DNA of 64,000 nt, taken from the NCBI RefSeq assembly GCF_026339955.1, contig NZ_JAPEPW010000003.1, forward strand, positions 838,230 through 902,229. Reading direction: 5' to 3'. The stretch is from Streptomyces sp. NBC_01549 (GTDB lineage: Bacteria; Actinomycetota; Actinomycetes; Streptomycetales; Streptomycetaceae). How positions within the stretch are numbered: the first letter of the stretch is position 1; each line of letters begins with the position of its first letter. The notes under the pieces are model-generated. The model searched no databases and was not told the DNA's origin. It saw only the letters and a program-made list of their open reading frames with translations. This document shows, in pieces, positions 1-8,774 of this stretch. The position numbers and the translations under genes are program-made.

Positions 1-1
1 G

Positions 2-283
2 TACCTGTTCAGCCTCGGCTCCCGGACGAAGGAGCCGGTCTCGGTCCTGCCGCTGACCGGGGCGGCCGGCCAAAAGGTGGATTCCGAGGCCGTAGTCGTG
101 GACCGGGACGGCACTCGGCTGATCACCGACGAGACCCAGCCGTCCATCTTGCGCTTCACCCGCTCCGGTCACGTCCTGGACTGCCTGCCGGTGCCTGACG
201 CCCTCAAGGTGGCGTCGGCCGGGCGGGCCACACACAACCTGACCTTTGAGGGACTGACGCTGCTGCCAGGCGGGGCGGGCTAG
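2..283 (+). pseudogene. 3'-truncated esterase-like phytase-family fragment
   Basis: The frame is open from the window edge and stops at 283. Its roughly 93 residues align with the middle of the intact secreted esterase-like protein at 7246-8307: both share DSEAV, DGTRLI, LPVPDALKV and THNLTFEGL in order. The match stops at GLTLL; five unrelated residues and a stop follow, while the intact homologue runs on for about 170 residues. I infer a paralogue that lost its 3' half, on the opposite strand to the intact copy. The 5' half lies outside the window, so a gene broken only at this end is also possible. No function is expected. Confidence 0.75.
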
Positions 284-376
284 CACCGGCTCGTCCTTCG
301 TGTCCCGTGTGGAGCTGGCGGTAGTCAGCTCTTGAGCCGTGCTGGTAGGGAGGCAGCTGCCGCGGTGGCCATACGG

Positions 377-973
377 TCAGCTCGCCGTCTCCTCCAGCGG
401 TTCCTGTACGCGGAACAGTTTTCCGCAGCCGCCGCAGACGATCGGGGCCCGGGCCAGAACTGAGGCGACGATGCGAACGTTGCGGCCGCAGTCGCAGATG
501 GCTTTGACGCGGGCGCCGGCCGGCGAGGGGTGGTGCCGGGCGGCCGGTCCCCGGAAGATCCGGGAGGTGTCCGCTGTCATCGCCGCGAGGTGGGTTTTCA
601 GCACGTACTGGAGGCGCTCGATGGTCGGGCGGTAGCGCCGCTCTGTGGCGGGGGTGAGCGTGGCCGAGGAGAAGCCGCTGCTCGGGTGGGGTTGCTGGGG
701 GTGGTCCAGGCCCAGTTCCTCGGCGATCGCGAGGAATCTGCGGTTGTGATAGCGGCCGGCGCGGGAGGTGTCGCGTACGTGGCGGGCGGCCGCGATGCCG
801 TGGGCTGCCTCGTGCAGCAGTCGCTGGAAGGTGAGTTCGTGACCGCACGCGGACGACGACTCTGCGATCAGGGACTCCGGTGCAACAAGGTCGGGCAGCT
901 CGGGGTGGTGGCGCTGTATGTCGGTCCACGCCTGCGCCAGTTCCGCGGCGAGAATAGGTGGTGTCGTGCTCAC
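377..973 (-). CDS. SprT-like zinc metalloprotein with C-terminal zinc ribbon
   Basis: The 198-residue protein starts at a GTG. It has a metalloprotease-type HEAAH motif near residue 54, followed by a basic stretch with HNRRF, the arrangement seen in SprT-like domains. The C-terminus carries two cysteine pairs (CDCG and CGGCG) that would form a zinc ribbon. Family knowledge suggests a zinc-dependent peptidase or a DNA-associated metal-binding role; activity is not proven. Proteins of this type are common in actinobacterial mobile and accessory regions. It stands alone, between the truncated esterase fragment and a long gene-poor stretch. The ribosome site before the GTG is weak, so the start is uncertain. 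Confidence 0.7.
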   Translation of the reverse strand: MSTTPPILAAELAQAWTDIQRHHPELPDLVAPESLIAESSSACGHELTFQRLLHEAAHGIAAARHVRDTSRAGRYHNRRFLAIAEELGLDHPQQPHPSSGFSSATLTPATERRYRPTIERLQYVLKTHLAAMTADTSRIFRGPAARHHPSPAGARVKAICDCGRNVRIVASVLARAPIVCGGCGKLFRVQEPLEETAS

Positions 974-1895
974 GTAAGGACAACGAGGCTGACTGGCCCC
1001 TGTGTTCCCGTTTCCGCGACCGCTCCGGGCGCGGCACCAATTGGCTGACCGGGCACGCCGAGTCGGCCGGTTTCATCGTGGTGTGCTCCGGCGATGGCTC
1101 GGAGGCCCCTCGCTGGCCCTCACCGAGGACGTCGACGAGCCGACGCTGACCTCGACGCACCCGGGGCAGGCGATAGCGGGGCAACGGAGAAGGCGGCCGA
1201 CGATACACACAGCCGGGCGGTGGCACTAGGGAAAGCCTTGCGAGGCCTCCGCTCTATGGTGGGAGCCGCGCTCCGCGCGGCCTCCGAAGATTCTTCCTGA
1301 ATCGCTGAACCTTGCTCGTGAGGTATGCCACTCCGAAGAACGTCCAACATTCAACAAATCGGCGTAGTCTCCGGTCCTGTGCCGCCACCCGAGGAGCACC
1401 CTGTGGCCCTCTCAGTCAAGGGTTGCGGGGCAGACTAAGGACAACGATCATGAATCATCTTGGACGGCGCGCCGCCATCGGGGCCACCACTTACCAGCGC
1501 GGCCAGCGCCCCGCTGTCAGTGGGCGGATTCGCCTCAGCGACGCCGAACCCGGCCCTCGACCGTCTCACGATGCTCCCTGTCCTCGAGCGTCACCCAACG
1601 CGGTGACCACCTCGGTGAGCGCCACTGCAGTGACGGCGACCGCGGTGACTGCAGTGGCGACAGCGGAAAAAGGCGTTGGGACGGTCGCCACAGCTGGGAG
1701 CGACAGCACGGTCGGCAGTACCGCTACGACGACCACCGCGTCCTCCGCTGGGACCGCGGCGTTCGGGTTGTCGTAGCCGCCAGCGCACGGGGTCGACCAC
1801 CGCACCTTCGGCTGACAGTCGGGGCCCAGCGGGTGCACTGCTGCGACGGCGCGGCCAGGTACCCGTCAGCCCGAGTTTTAGGAGTAATTCGAGCC
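974..1895. other. Gene-poor stretch upstream of the SsgA-like gene
   Basis: No convincing gene is seen. An Ala/Thr-rich frame opens at an ATG at 1450 after a passable AAGGA, but it overlaps the hairpin at 1620-1659, matches nothing I recognise and ends without a domain. The part just before 1896 probably carries the promoter of the SsgA-like gene. Confidence 0.4.
1620..1659. repeat. Inverted repeat with 12-bp perfect arms
   Basis: The arms CGCCACTGCAGT (1620-1631) and ACTGCAGTGGCG (1648-1659) are exact reverse complements separated by 16 bases. No T-run follows, so it could be a factor-dependent terminator, a protein site or an IS remnant. It lies in a region without a supported gene. Confidence 0.5.
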
Positions 1896-2312
1896 ATGAC
1901 CACCTGTGTAGACCAAGGGCTCCGAATGGAGCTCATCCTTGCATCGGGCGAAAGTGTCCCGGTGCCTGCCTCTCTGCTGTACACCTCGCGTGACCCGTTC
2001 GCTGTGCACATCGCCTTCCATGTCGCACTCGGCGACCCGATCCTCTGGGTCTTCTCCCGCGACCTGCTGGCACGCGGTCTGCTGCGGCCCAGCGGCCGGG
2101 GCGATGTGCGGCTCTGGCCGACCGGCGCCGGACGAGGCGCGATGCTGCATCTCGCTCTGTCCTCGCCGCACGGGAGCGCCCAGCTCGAAGCCGCGCTCCC
2201 GGTGGTGACGCGGTGGCTGGAGCGCACCTATCAGCTGGTACCCCCCGGCCGTGAGGCCGACGGCCTTGACCTTGAACCAGAACTCGCCCGGCTGCTGTAC
2301 GGGACTGGGTGA
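1896..2312 (+). CDS. SsgA-family sporulation/cell-division regulator
   Basis: The 138-residue protein has the layout of the actinomycete SsgA-like proteins: an N-terminal beta region with the paired PVPASLLY and DPFAVH elements, a central DPILWVFSRDLL segment, a GRGDVRLWP segment and a hydrophobic C-terminal helix. These proteins act at the septum in sporulation and guide FtsZ placement and cell-wall remodelling. I chose the ATG at 1896 because GGAG (1881-1884) lies 11 bases upstream and the family N-terminus is short. It is a lone copy, not next to other division genes, so I infer an accessory paralogue. The IS701 element begins only 70 bp past its stop. Confidence 0.85.
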   Translation: MTTCVDQGLRMELILASGESVPVPASLLYTSRDPFAVHIAFHVALGDPILWVFSRDLLARGLLRPSGRGDVRLWPTGAGRGAMLHLALSSPHGSAQLEAALPVVTRWLERTYQLVPPGREADGLDLEPELARLLYGTG

Positions 2313-2381
2313 GGATCCGACCGAAGTCGCCAGTCTGCCGGATCCACGGGGCCAAGAGCCTCGAGCCGCGTCCTGGCCTAG

Positions 2382-2393
2382 CGGTGGTTTGTT
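2382..2393 (+). repeat. Left terminal inverted repeat of the IS701 element
   Basis: Twelve bases that are the exact reverse complement of 7129-7140. The four bases outside (2378-2381) read CTAG. Confidence 0.88.
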
Positions 2394-2459
2394 GACGGCG
2401 GGTCCGTGCGGGAGTAGGCCGTGAGGTGAAGGCGTCAACTACGGCCTGGGGAGCCCGAG

Positions 2460-3637
2460 ATGACGAAGCGACTGCCGTGTCCGCCTGCGCCCGGTCCACT
2501 GGAAGCGTACGCCGCTCGCTTCGATGATCTCTTCGGGACGCTGGCCCAGCGACGTGGGTTTCGTGAGTACCTGGCCGGGCTGCTGCTGCCCCGCGATCGG
2601 AACAAGACGCTGACCTGCCTGGCCGGCGCCGAACCGGTGGCCGGTTCCCAGCACGCAGCGGTGCAGCGGCCGCAGTTCTTCCTGTCCGAGCCGACCTGGG
2701 ACCAGGAAACAGTCAGCGCCCGCCGCCTGGAACTGCTGCTCGCCGACCCGGCCACCGCCCCGCACCCGGGCGGGGTGCTGGTCATCGACGACTCCGGTGA
2801 CCGCAAGGACGGGACGGCGCCCGCGCATGTGGGCAAGCAGTATCTCGGCTCGGTCGGGAAGACCGACCGTGGTGTGGTCACCGTGACCACCTGCTGGGCG
2901 GACGAGCGCGTCCACTACCCGGTGCATGCCTGCCCCTATACCCCGGCCCGTCACTTCCCCCGCGGCAAGAACGACCCCGGCTTCCGCACCAAATTACTGA
3001 TCGCGGCCGACCTGGCCGCCCGGGCCAAGGCGGCCGGCTGGCCTTCCGCGCGGTGGCCGCCGACTGCGCATACGGCGACCAGGACAGCTTCCGCGCCGGC
3101 CTGCCGTTCGTGATGGCCCTGAAACCCCGGCACGGCACCTGGGCCTACGGCCCCCACGCCCCCGTCGACGCCGCCCGCCTCCTGACCTGGCAGGATGCGG
3201 AACATCCCGGGGGCTGGACGCGCATCGAGCGCACCTTCCGGGACGGGCACACAGTCACGTGGTGGGCCGCCGAGGCCCGGCTGGGCTGGTGGGGCCCGGA
3301 CGGGAACGTCCGCCTGGTAGTGGCCACCGCCGACCCAGCAACCCTGCCGGCGAAGGCGACCTGGTACCTGGCCACCGATCTGCCCCGCCCGGGCTCCCCA
3401 CGCGTCGCCGAATCGCCCTACCCGCCCGCCACGCTGGCCGAGACCGTGCGGATCTACGGGCCGCGGCACTGGGTCGAACAGAGCTACAAACAGGTCAAGG
3501 ACGAACTCGGCTGGGCCGACTTCCAGGTCCGCTCCAATGCTGCCATCCGGCGCCACCAGACCCTCGTGAACTGCGCGTTCAGCTTCTGGTGGAACACCTG
3601 GTTCGCCCCACCGTTCCAATTAAGTGATCAGGAGTGA
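2460..3637 (+). pseudogene. IS701-family transposase, N-terminal part, frameshifted
   Basis: The first 200 or so residues run from the ATG at 2460 and contain VIDDSGDRKDG, the first catalytic Asp region of the IS701 DDE fold. Near 3040 the homology moves to another frame. There it continues with DCAYGDQDSF (second Asp) and WVEQSYKQVKDELGW (catalytic Glu region), up to FSFWWNTWFAPPFQ at about 3618. The inserted segment then cuts it. The last 70 residues lie 3.26 kb downstream at 6876-7130. At least two independent lesions (frameshift and insertion) mean it is dead. The frame stays open to 3637 only by chance, inside the inserted DNA. Confidence 0.88.
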
Positions 3638-5266
3638 GCTTTGAACCCATGCCTGGTCACTGCGGACATCCCGAACGGTTTTGGATGTCCGACTGGTCTC
3701 CCGCGTTCCGGTGTTTCCCGCTCGGGCGCGTGCATCGTGTGCACGTTCCGTGACGGGTGGGCGGGTTTCCTTACGCCCCCGGGTGCCCGGTTCGGCCTGG
3801 ACGGTCCGATGCCCCACACCATCGCTCTGGTGATGTGGGGGCGGTGCCGTCCGTCGCCGGATCGGGTGCCCGAGGGCGCGTCTGCCGATCGCGATACCGG
3901 CGGCATCGTGACGGGTCATCTTGCGTCGCGGGGTGGCCAGCGGCTTTTGCCAGTGCTGGCCTCCCCACTGGGTGGTGTAGGCCGGGTCAACGGCCACGAT
4001 GGACAAGCCCTGCTCGGCGGCCATGGAGATCAGCCGGGCTTTGAGCTTGGCGGTGGGGATGCCGGAGATGAGCTGTCGGAACCGCTTGCGTCGTCCGTGT
4101 TTCTCGCGGGTCTTCTCGGCGGTGAAGTCGAGGTCTTCGATCGCGATGGCGGCGACGCCGCAGCGCTTGGCCCAGTGCAGGACCTGGGTGATGGCGTGCC
4201 GGACCTGTGCGTCCCGGTGATCGGCCGACCCGGTGAGGTCATAGGGGAAGCGCATCGGGTCGCCGGCCGGGTTGCCGTGGACGTCGAGGCGGTAGGCGGC
4301 GAAGTGGTCGATGTTGGTGTCGACGCCGACCATGCCCCTGGCGCGGGCCGCCTCCAACGGGATTGTCTGGATGACGGGACGCTGCCACGACGCGGTGAGG
4401 TACCAGCGCTCGCGTACCACGTCCAGGTGGATGCGATAGGCGACAGCCCGGTTGGCGTCGATCCGGTCGGCCCACTCGGCGGCCCGGTGCGCGAACCCGA
4501 CACGGGAGGCGAGGACGTACCGGCCATGCCGGGCGTTCGCCAGACCGGCGAGCGGCGCGGGCAGCTTGATCGACACTTCGCCGTCGGGGGTGACGCGGAT
4601 CGTCTCGTTCCCGAAACGCTTGCCCGACTCCCCGTCAGCGGCGAGGAACCAGCGCTCCGCCTCCCAACGCTGACGCCACTCGGTCTCGGTGAGCTGCGCG
4701 GCCTGAAGGTTGTGCCGGTTGCCCAGGAGCTTGCGGCCACCACGCACGACGTGCACGACACCGGCCTCACGCTCGGCACGGGCCGCATCGAGACGGTGTT
4801 CCGGCACGTGCAGGCGACGCGTCTTTTGGAACCACTCGCTCTTGGAGCGGTATCCGCCTGCTGCCTTCTTGGTGCCCTTCTCCCCGAGCGGGAGGGACAA
4901 GCGGTGCATCAGCGTACGCACACCGGCCTCAAGCCCTTGGATATGCGCGAGCTGGCAACGCCGCGACAACGCCCACTGATCATGGGTGGCCTTCGTGATC
5001 GACCCGGCCCAGCGGGACGAGGACTCGGCAGTCAGGCCCTGCTTACGCGCCGCCCAGGTATCCGTGGAGTGGTCCAGACCGTCAGCACAGCGGTCCTTGA
5101 GATCCAGCGATGCCAAGCGCCCGAGGTGTTCACCGACCAGCCGCAGCACCTTCTCGTCATCTGGGGTGAGGTGCTTGAGCCGGTCGCGTATCGCCACACC
5201 GGACGGGCCGAGGGCGACGAACGACGCGTCGATTACACGCAGTTGCCGTTTCGTGTTCCGCTGCAC
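3620..5266 (-). CDS. tnpB: TnpB-type RuvC nuclease (IS605 OrfB family) without zinc-finger cysteines
   Basis: This 548-residue protein has the split RuvC core of TnpB: GVDTNIDHFAAYRLD (Asp316), IAIEDLDF (Glu377) and RHDAAGIAIGRRALG (Asp454). TnpB proteins are RNA-guided DNA nucleases that use an omega RNA from the 3' end of their own element. Between the second and third motifs most TnpB proteins carry a four-cysteine zinc finger. Here the same place reads VDPAYTTQWGGQHWQKP and has no cysteine. The C-terminal 80 residues are low-complexity and Arg/Thr/Pro-rich, and may double as omega-RNA sequence. No TnpA lies nearby. The stop sits exactly at the junction with the IS701 gene, so the element's right end is within a few bases of 3619. 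Confidence 0.85.
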   Translation of the reverse strand: MQRNTKRQLRVIDASFVALGPSGVAIRDRLKHLTPDDEKVLRLVGEHLGRLASLDLKDRCADGLDHSTDTWAARKQGLTAESSSRWAGSITKATHDQWALSRRCQLAHIQGLEAGVRTLMHRLSLPLGEKGTKKAAGGYRSKSEWFQKTRRLHVPEHRLDAARAEREAGVVHVVRGGRKLLGNRHNLQAAQLTETEWRQRWEAERWFLAADGESGKRFGNETIRVTPDGEVSIKLPAPLAGLANARHGRYVLASRVGFAHRAAEWADRIDANRAVAYRIHLDVVRERWYLTASWQRPVIQTIPLEAARARGMVGVDTNIDHFAAYRLDVHGNPAGDPMRFPYDLTGSADHRDAQVRHAITQVLHWAKRCGVAAIAIEDLDFTAEKTREKHGRRKRFRQLISGIPTAKLKARLISMAAEQGLSIVAVDPAYTTQWGGQHWQKPLATPRRKMTRHDAAGIAIGRRALGHPIRRRTAPPPHHQSDGVGHRTVQAEPGTRGRKETRPPVTERAHDARARAGNTGTRETSRTSKTVRDVRSDQAWVQSSLLIT

Positions 5267-5532
5267 CGCTCACCCCCTCCCTGATCAACACCCCGAACCT
5301 ACCGGCCACCACTGACAGTCATAGTGATACGCGGATCTCCGGTGGCCGTGACCCAATCACTGACTGACGTCCTGCTGGACTGTCCTTACGTTGATCTGTC
5401 CGACCGCCGGGCCCCGGTTCCCAGGGCTCCGGCCGGGCGGAGCATGACCTCATAGCCTGGCCAGAGGCCCCCTGACTGTCCTGTCTGCCCTTTCCGGCCG
5501 GAGCTACCTTCGGCAAGGAAGGCATCTCCAGC
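5267..5532 (+). ncRNA. Candidate IS110 bridge-RNA region (non-coding left end)
   Basis: This 266-base non-coding stretch lies between the TnpB start and the IS110 transposase start. IS110-family recombinases are known to use a structured bridge RNA made from the non-coding DNA at their element end, often upstream of the gene. The position and length fit. I see GC-rich self-complementary stretches around 5386-5480 but did not fold it. Part of the region must also be the left end of the TnpB element. The bridge-RNA label is an inference from context. Confidence 0.4.
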
Positions 5533-6747
5533 ATGGCAGGCACAGAGGCGGCGGACACGAGGGACCAGGTCGTGGTGGGCGGGGTGGACTCGCACGCCGA
5601 CACCATCCACGTCGCCGTGGTCACCGACCGGGGCGGGCACCTCGCCGACGCCCAATTTCCTACCACCGCTGCCGGATACGACGCCGCGATCGCCTTCCTG
5701 CGAGCCCACGGCAGCGTCGCCGCCGTCGGTGTGGAGGGGACGTCCTCCTACGGCTCCGGCTTCACACACGCCGCACAGCAGGCCGGCCTGGCCGTCGTCG
5801 AGGTCAGCCGGCCCGACAAGGCCGAACGCCGCAGGATCGGCAAGTCCGACCCGATCGACGCCTATGCCGCGGCCCGCGCCGTCGTCTCCGGACGCGCGAC
5901 CAGCGCTCCGAAGGACGGGACCATCGCCGGGATACGTGCCCTGCAGACCGCCGCCCGCCCGGCGATCAAGGCCCGCACCGCGACGCTCAACCAGATCACA
6001 CACCTCCTGGTCACCGCCCCCGACGCCATCCGCGCCAAGTACACCGCCGTGTCCGGTGACAAGCGCGTTTCCACCCTCGCCCGACTCCGACCGGCCACTG
6101 ACCCCGCGCACGCGCCGCTCCTGACAGCCCTGCGCACGCTGGCCAAGCGCGTCCAGAACCTGACCGAGGAACACACGACCCTGACCGTGGAGCTCGACCA
6201 GTTGGTCACCATCCTCAACCCCGGGCTGCGTGCCGCCTACGGGGTGGGGCCGGACACCGCCGGCCAGCTGCTGATTACCGCTGGCGCGAACCCGGCCCGT
6301 CTTCGCACGGAGGCTTCCTTCGCTGCCCTATGCGGCGCGGCCCCCGTCCCCGCCTCGAGCGGGAAGACCAACCGGCACCGCCTCTCCCGGGGCGGCGACC
6401 GAGCGGCCAACGCCGCTCTCTACCGCATCGCGCTCGTTCGGATGGCCCGATGCCGGCGCACCCGCGAGTTCGTCGTCCGACAGACCAGCGCCGGGCGCAC
6501 GAAGAAGGAGATCATCCGGCTGCTCAAACGCGCGATAGCCCGCGAGGTCTTCCGGCTCTTGACCACCCCGGTCCAAGTCCCCGAGATTGCGGACCTCCGT
6601 CCGACCCGGCAGACGAAAAACATCACTCTCACCGCCGCCGCCAACCACTTCGGCGTGTGGCCCGCCGTCATCTCCAACATCGAACGCGGCCTGCGTCGCG
6701 ACGACGCCTTCGCCGATGCCTACCGTCAGTGGCTCACCGCCGCTTGA
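5533..6747 (+). CDS. IS110-family transposase (DEDD recombinase)
   Basis: The 404-residue protein starts at ATG 5533. The N-terminal DEDD domain shows GVDSHADTIHVAVV (Asp19), VGVEGTSSYG (Glu68) and KSDPIDAYAAAR (Asp106 and Asp109). The C-terminal Tnp_20 domain shows ASSGKTNRHRLSRGGDRAAN with its serine. A helix-turn-helix-like tail (LTAAANHFGVWPAVISNIERG) closes the protein. IS110 enzymes join DNA ends through a bridge RNA and normally leave no target duplication. The gene looks intact and complete for its family. Together with the TnpB gene it fills the 3.26-kb insertion in the IS701 transposase; the right end of the inserted DNA is near 6875. Confidence 0.9.
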   Translation: MAGTEAADTRDQVVVGGVDSHADTIHVAVVTDRGGHLADAQFPTTAAGYDAAIAFLRAHGSVAAVGVEGTSSYGSGFTHAAQQAGLAVVEVSRPDKAERRRIGKSDPIDAYAAARAVVSGRATSAPKDGTIAGIRALQTAARPAIKARTATLNQITHLLVTAPDAIRAKYTAVSGDKRVSTLARLRPATDPAHAPLLTALRTLAKRVQNLTEEHTTLTVELDQLVTILNPGLRAAYGVGPDTAGQLLITAGANPARLRTEASFAALCGAAPVPASSGKTNRHRLSRGGDRAANAALYRIALVRMARCRRTREFVVRQTSAGRTKKEIIRLLKRAIAREVFRLLTTPVQVPEIADLRPTRQTKNITLTAAANHFGVWPAVISNIERGLRRDDAFADAYRQWLTAA

Positions 6748-6875
6748 CTGACGATAGGAGCATCAACACGACCGCCGCCGCCCAAGCGCCCCCACACACA
6801 CCACGACCGAGGACTCACTCATGCACCCTCATGCACACTTTTGCCACTCAACCCGCAGCAGTTCCCAACCCCCGC

Positions 6876-7130
6876 CCGTTCCAGCCGACCAGCTACCCGG
6901 TCCTGACGCACTTCCAGGACCGTTAAAGAGGGGGAGAACCGATGTCCCAGCAGCCCCAGGCGGCCTGCTGGCCCCAGGCGCTCCGGGCCGTCCGTGGCTG
7001 GCTGACGCCCTGGTCCACGCTGCAACGCTACTGGCGTGCATGGTCGACGAAGCCCCCGCCCACAGCACTCCAGGAACTGATCAACACCGTCGGCAGCGGC
7101 AGGCCTCTTGATCTCTACTGCCCCGGCTAA
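6876..7130 (+). pseudogene. IS701-family transposase, C-terminal remnant
   Basis: Homology resumes with PFQPTS at 6876 and ends with the typical IS701 C-terminus: ALRAVRGWLTPWSTLQRYW, then PPPTALQELI and a stop at 7130, inside the right inverted repeat. The eight bases CCGTTCCA occur both here (6876-6883) and at the other side of the insertion (3611-3618). A TAA at 6924 interrupts the frame, a further lesion. This segment belongs to the transposase that begins at 2460. Confidence 0.85.
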
Positions 7131-7140
7131 CAAACCACCG
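7129..7140 (+). repeat. Right terminal inverted repeat of the IS701 element
   Basis: Exact reverse complement of 2382-2393, followed by CTAG at 7141-7144. It overlaps the last codon (TAA) of the transposase remnant. Confidence 0.88.
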
Positions 7141-7245
7141 CTAGCTTCTTCCGCGAGCACCTCGACCCCGCTGAGGTCGGCCGACCAACTCACGGAGGAG
7201 GCCGCCGCTGTCCACGGCACGGCAGGGAAACGCGGGGACGGCTGC

Positions 7246-8307
7246 TCAGGAGCGCGGAAGCCGTGCTGTCAGCGAGTACAGCCGGGTGATCTGGCTCGGC
7301 CTCTGGTTGTCGTCACTCACCATCAGCAGGTTCAGCTTTCCGTCCTTGCCGCGCCCGTTGACCGTGACGCCTTCGATGTTGTCCAGGAGGGGGTTGGGCT
7401 GGGCCTGCTTGGTCGTCGCACCGAGTGAGGGACAGGCGCCGATGTCGGCCAGAAGCCTGCTGGTGACCTGCCGCACCCCTGGCTGCCCGTCCTCCACGGC
7501 GGCCGTGCTGGTGACGTCGCCGGCGTGCGTGAGATCCGCCAGCACGAGGTGCACCGTGTTGCCGACCCCGGCGGTGTAGGTGCGCTCAAGGACCAGCAGG
7601 CGGCCGTCTCCGGTGGAGGTGATGTCGGAGATGTCGAGTCCTGGGTCGGTCCGGAAGGCGAACTGCGGTCCTGTACGGAACCTGTTGGAGTTGCCGATGC
7701 GCTGCCAGCTCTGGAAACGGCGGATATCCGGAGCGTCGCCGGCGAGCGCACCCTCCATGGAGGCGATCAGGGTACGGTTCCCCGCCAGGAGCGTCAGCCC
7801 TTCGAAGGTCAGGTTGTGCGTCGCCCGTCCTGCCGGTGCCACCTTGAGGGCATCGGGTACGGGCAGGCTGCCGACGAACCGGCCCGAGCGTGTGAAGGTG
7901 AGAACGCCGGGCGTCGTCTCGTCGCTGATCAGCCGGGTGCCATCGGGGTTCACGGCCACCGCTTCGGAGTCGATGTCGGCGCCGTCGGGATAGGCCAGTG
8001 GCTGCACGTCCAGAGGCTTGTTGTCGTGCTGATCGAGGGTGAACAGGTAGGAGTTGTCGGCGACCGCCAGGACACGTCCGTTGGTGTCGTGGGTGAGCCC
8101 GGACAGCTCGGCGACAGGGATGCCGTTCAGGGTGGTTTTGTCGAGCTCGTCCGAGAAGCCGTCGATGGCGACGTAGGGGGAACACGCGTGGGCCGGGGCG
8201 TGATGCTCGCGGCCGGCGGCATTCGCGTCCAGGCCGCCGGCCGGGACGGACGCGAGGGCGAGCGAGACTGCCGCGGTGAACAGCGGTACGGCGTGGCGCA
8301 GGTACAC
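7246..8307 (-). CDS. Secreted esterase-like activity of phytase family protein
   Basis: The 353-residue protein opens with a signal peptide (basic start, then VPLFTAAVSLALASVPAGG, cleavage probably near NAAG). The body is the six-bladed propeller of the phytase-like esterase family: repeated blade motifs such as LTHDTNGRVLAVADNSY, DIDSEAVAVNPDGTRLI, THNLTFEGLTLL and LDNIEGVTV. Its activity and substrate are unknown; family members are annotated as phosphodiesterase or esterase-like exported proteins. It begins 100 bp inside the CTAG repeat of the IS701 element but is not damaged by it. A truncated paralogue lies at 2-283 in the opposite orientation. It is a single gene, with an upstream gene-free stretch of 467 bp. 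Confidence 0.85.
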   Translation of the reverse strand: MYLRHAVPLFTAAVSLALASVPAGGLDANAAGREHHAPAHACSPYVAIDGFSDELDKTTLNGIPVAELSGLTHDTNGRVLAVADNSYLFTLDQHDNKPLDVQPLAYPDGADIDSEAVAVNPDGTRLISDETTPGVLTFTRSGRFVGSLPVPDALKVAPAGRATHNLTFEGLTLLAGNRTLIASMEGALAGDAPDIRRFQSWQRIGNSNRFRTGPQFAFRTDPGLDISDITSTGDGRLLVLERTYTAGVGNTVHLVLADLTHAGDVTSTAAVEDGQPGVRQVTSRLLADIGACPSLGATTKQAQPNPLLDNIEGVTVNGRGKDGKLNLLMVSDDNQRPSQITRLYSLTARLPRS

Positions 8308-8774
8308 GGCTGGTCCTTTCGATGCATGTGTGATGTGTCTGACGCGACATCAGTTTGATATCAGGCACGATGACTTGAGCGCCTTGCCTGATCAGTCGCT
8401 ATTCATTTCAGGAACCCTGATCTACGCGCGTCACCCATTGCGTTACGGACTTGTGAAGTCTGTGCGACACCAAGGGCCCGAATTGGGGACCGAACAGGCC
8501 ACGTGCCGGGCAGCAGCAAGACGAGGGGCGGCCGGCATCAGAAGGGGCATCCCTGGCCGCGGTTGCGAGCGGGCCGACGGCGCCCCTTCTTCGGCAGTAA
8601 CGTGACGAACCGAGTGGCTCGGCCTCGCGTGTGCCCCATGTCACTCCTGTATGCCTTCTCCTGAGGGGTTCCCACGGAAATATCCGAAGACCGTCTCCAG
8701 TTGTCGCTGACATCAGTGGGCTCTTGGGAGGCTGACATGGGCAACGGCCAACCGGGTCAGAAGAGGGCGCTGCG
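8308..8774. other. Gene-free intergenic region between divergent genes
   Basis: This stretch separates the start of the esterase-like gene (minus strand) from the small membrane-protein pair (plus strand), so it should hold promoters for both. I see no supported coding frame, no clear tandem repeat and no recognisable operator. Confidence 0.5.

Larger units (their letters stand above)
2382..7140 (+). mobile_element. IS701-family element split by a 3.26-kb insertion
   Basis: Perfect 12-bp inverted repeats, CGGTGGTTTGTT (2382-2393) and AACAAACCACCG (7129-7140), bound the element. It is flanked on both sides by CTAG (2378-2381 and 7141-7144), the target duplication expected for IS701-type elements. 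The transposase is in two parts: residues 1 to about 390 before position 3618 and the C-terminal end at 6876-7130. Between them lie a TnpB gene and an IS110 transposase. The N-terminal part also has a frameshift near 3040, so this copy cannot make an active enzyme. Confidence 0.9.

Noticed and set aside
1450..1776. Ala/Thr-rich possible small gene with ATG at 1450
   Set aside because: Composition is low-complexity, it spans the hairpin at 1620-1659 and no domain or signal peptide is visible.
3641..5284. 547-codon plus-strand open frame
   Set aside because: It mirrors the TnpB gene on the other strand and shows no domain.
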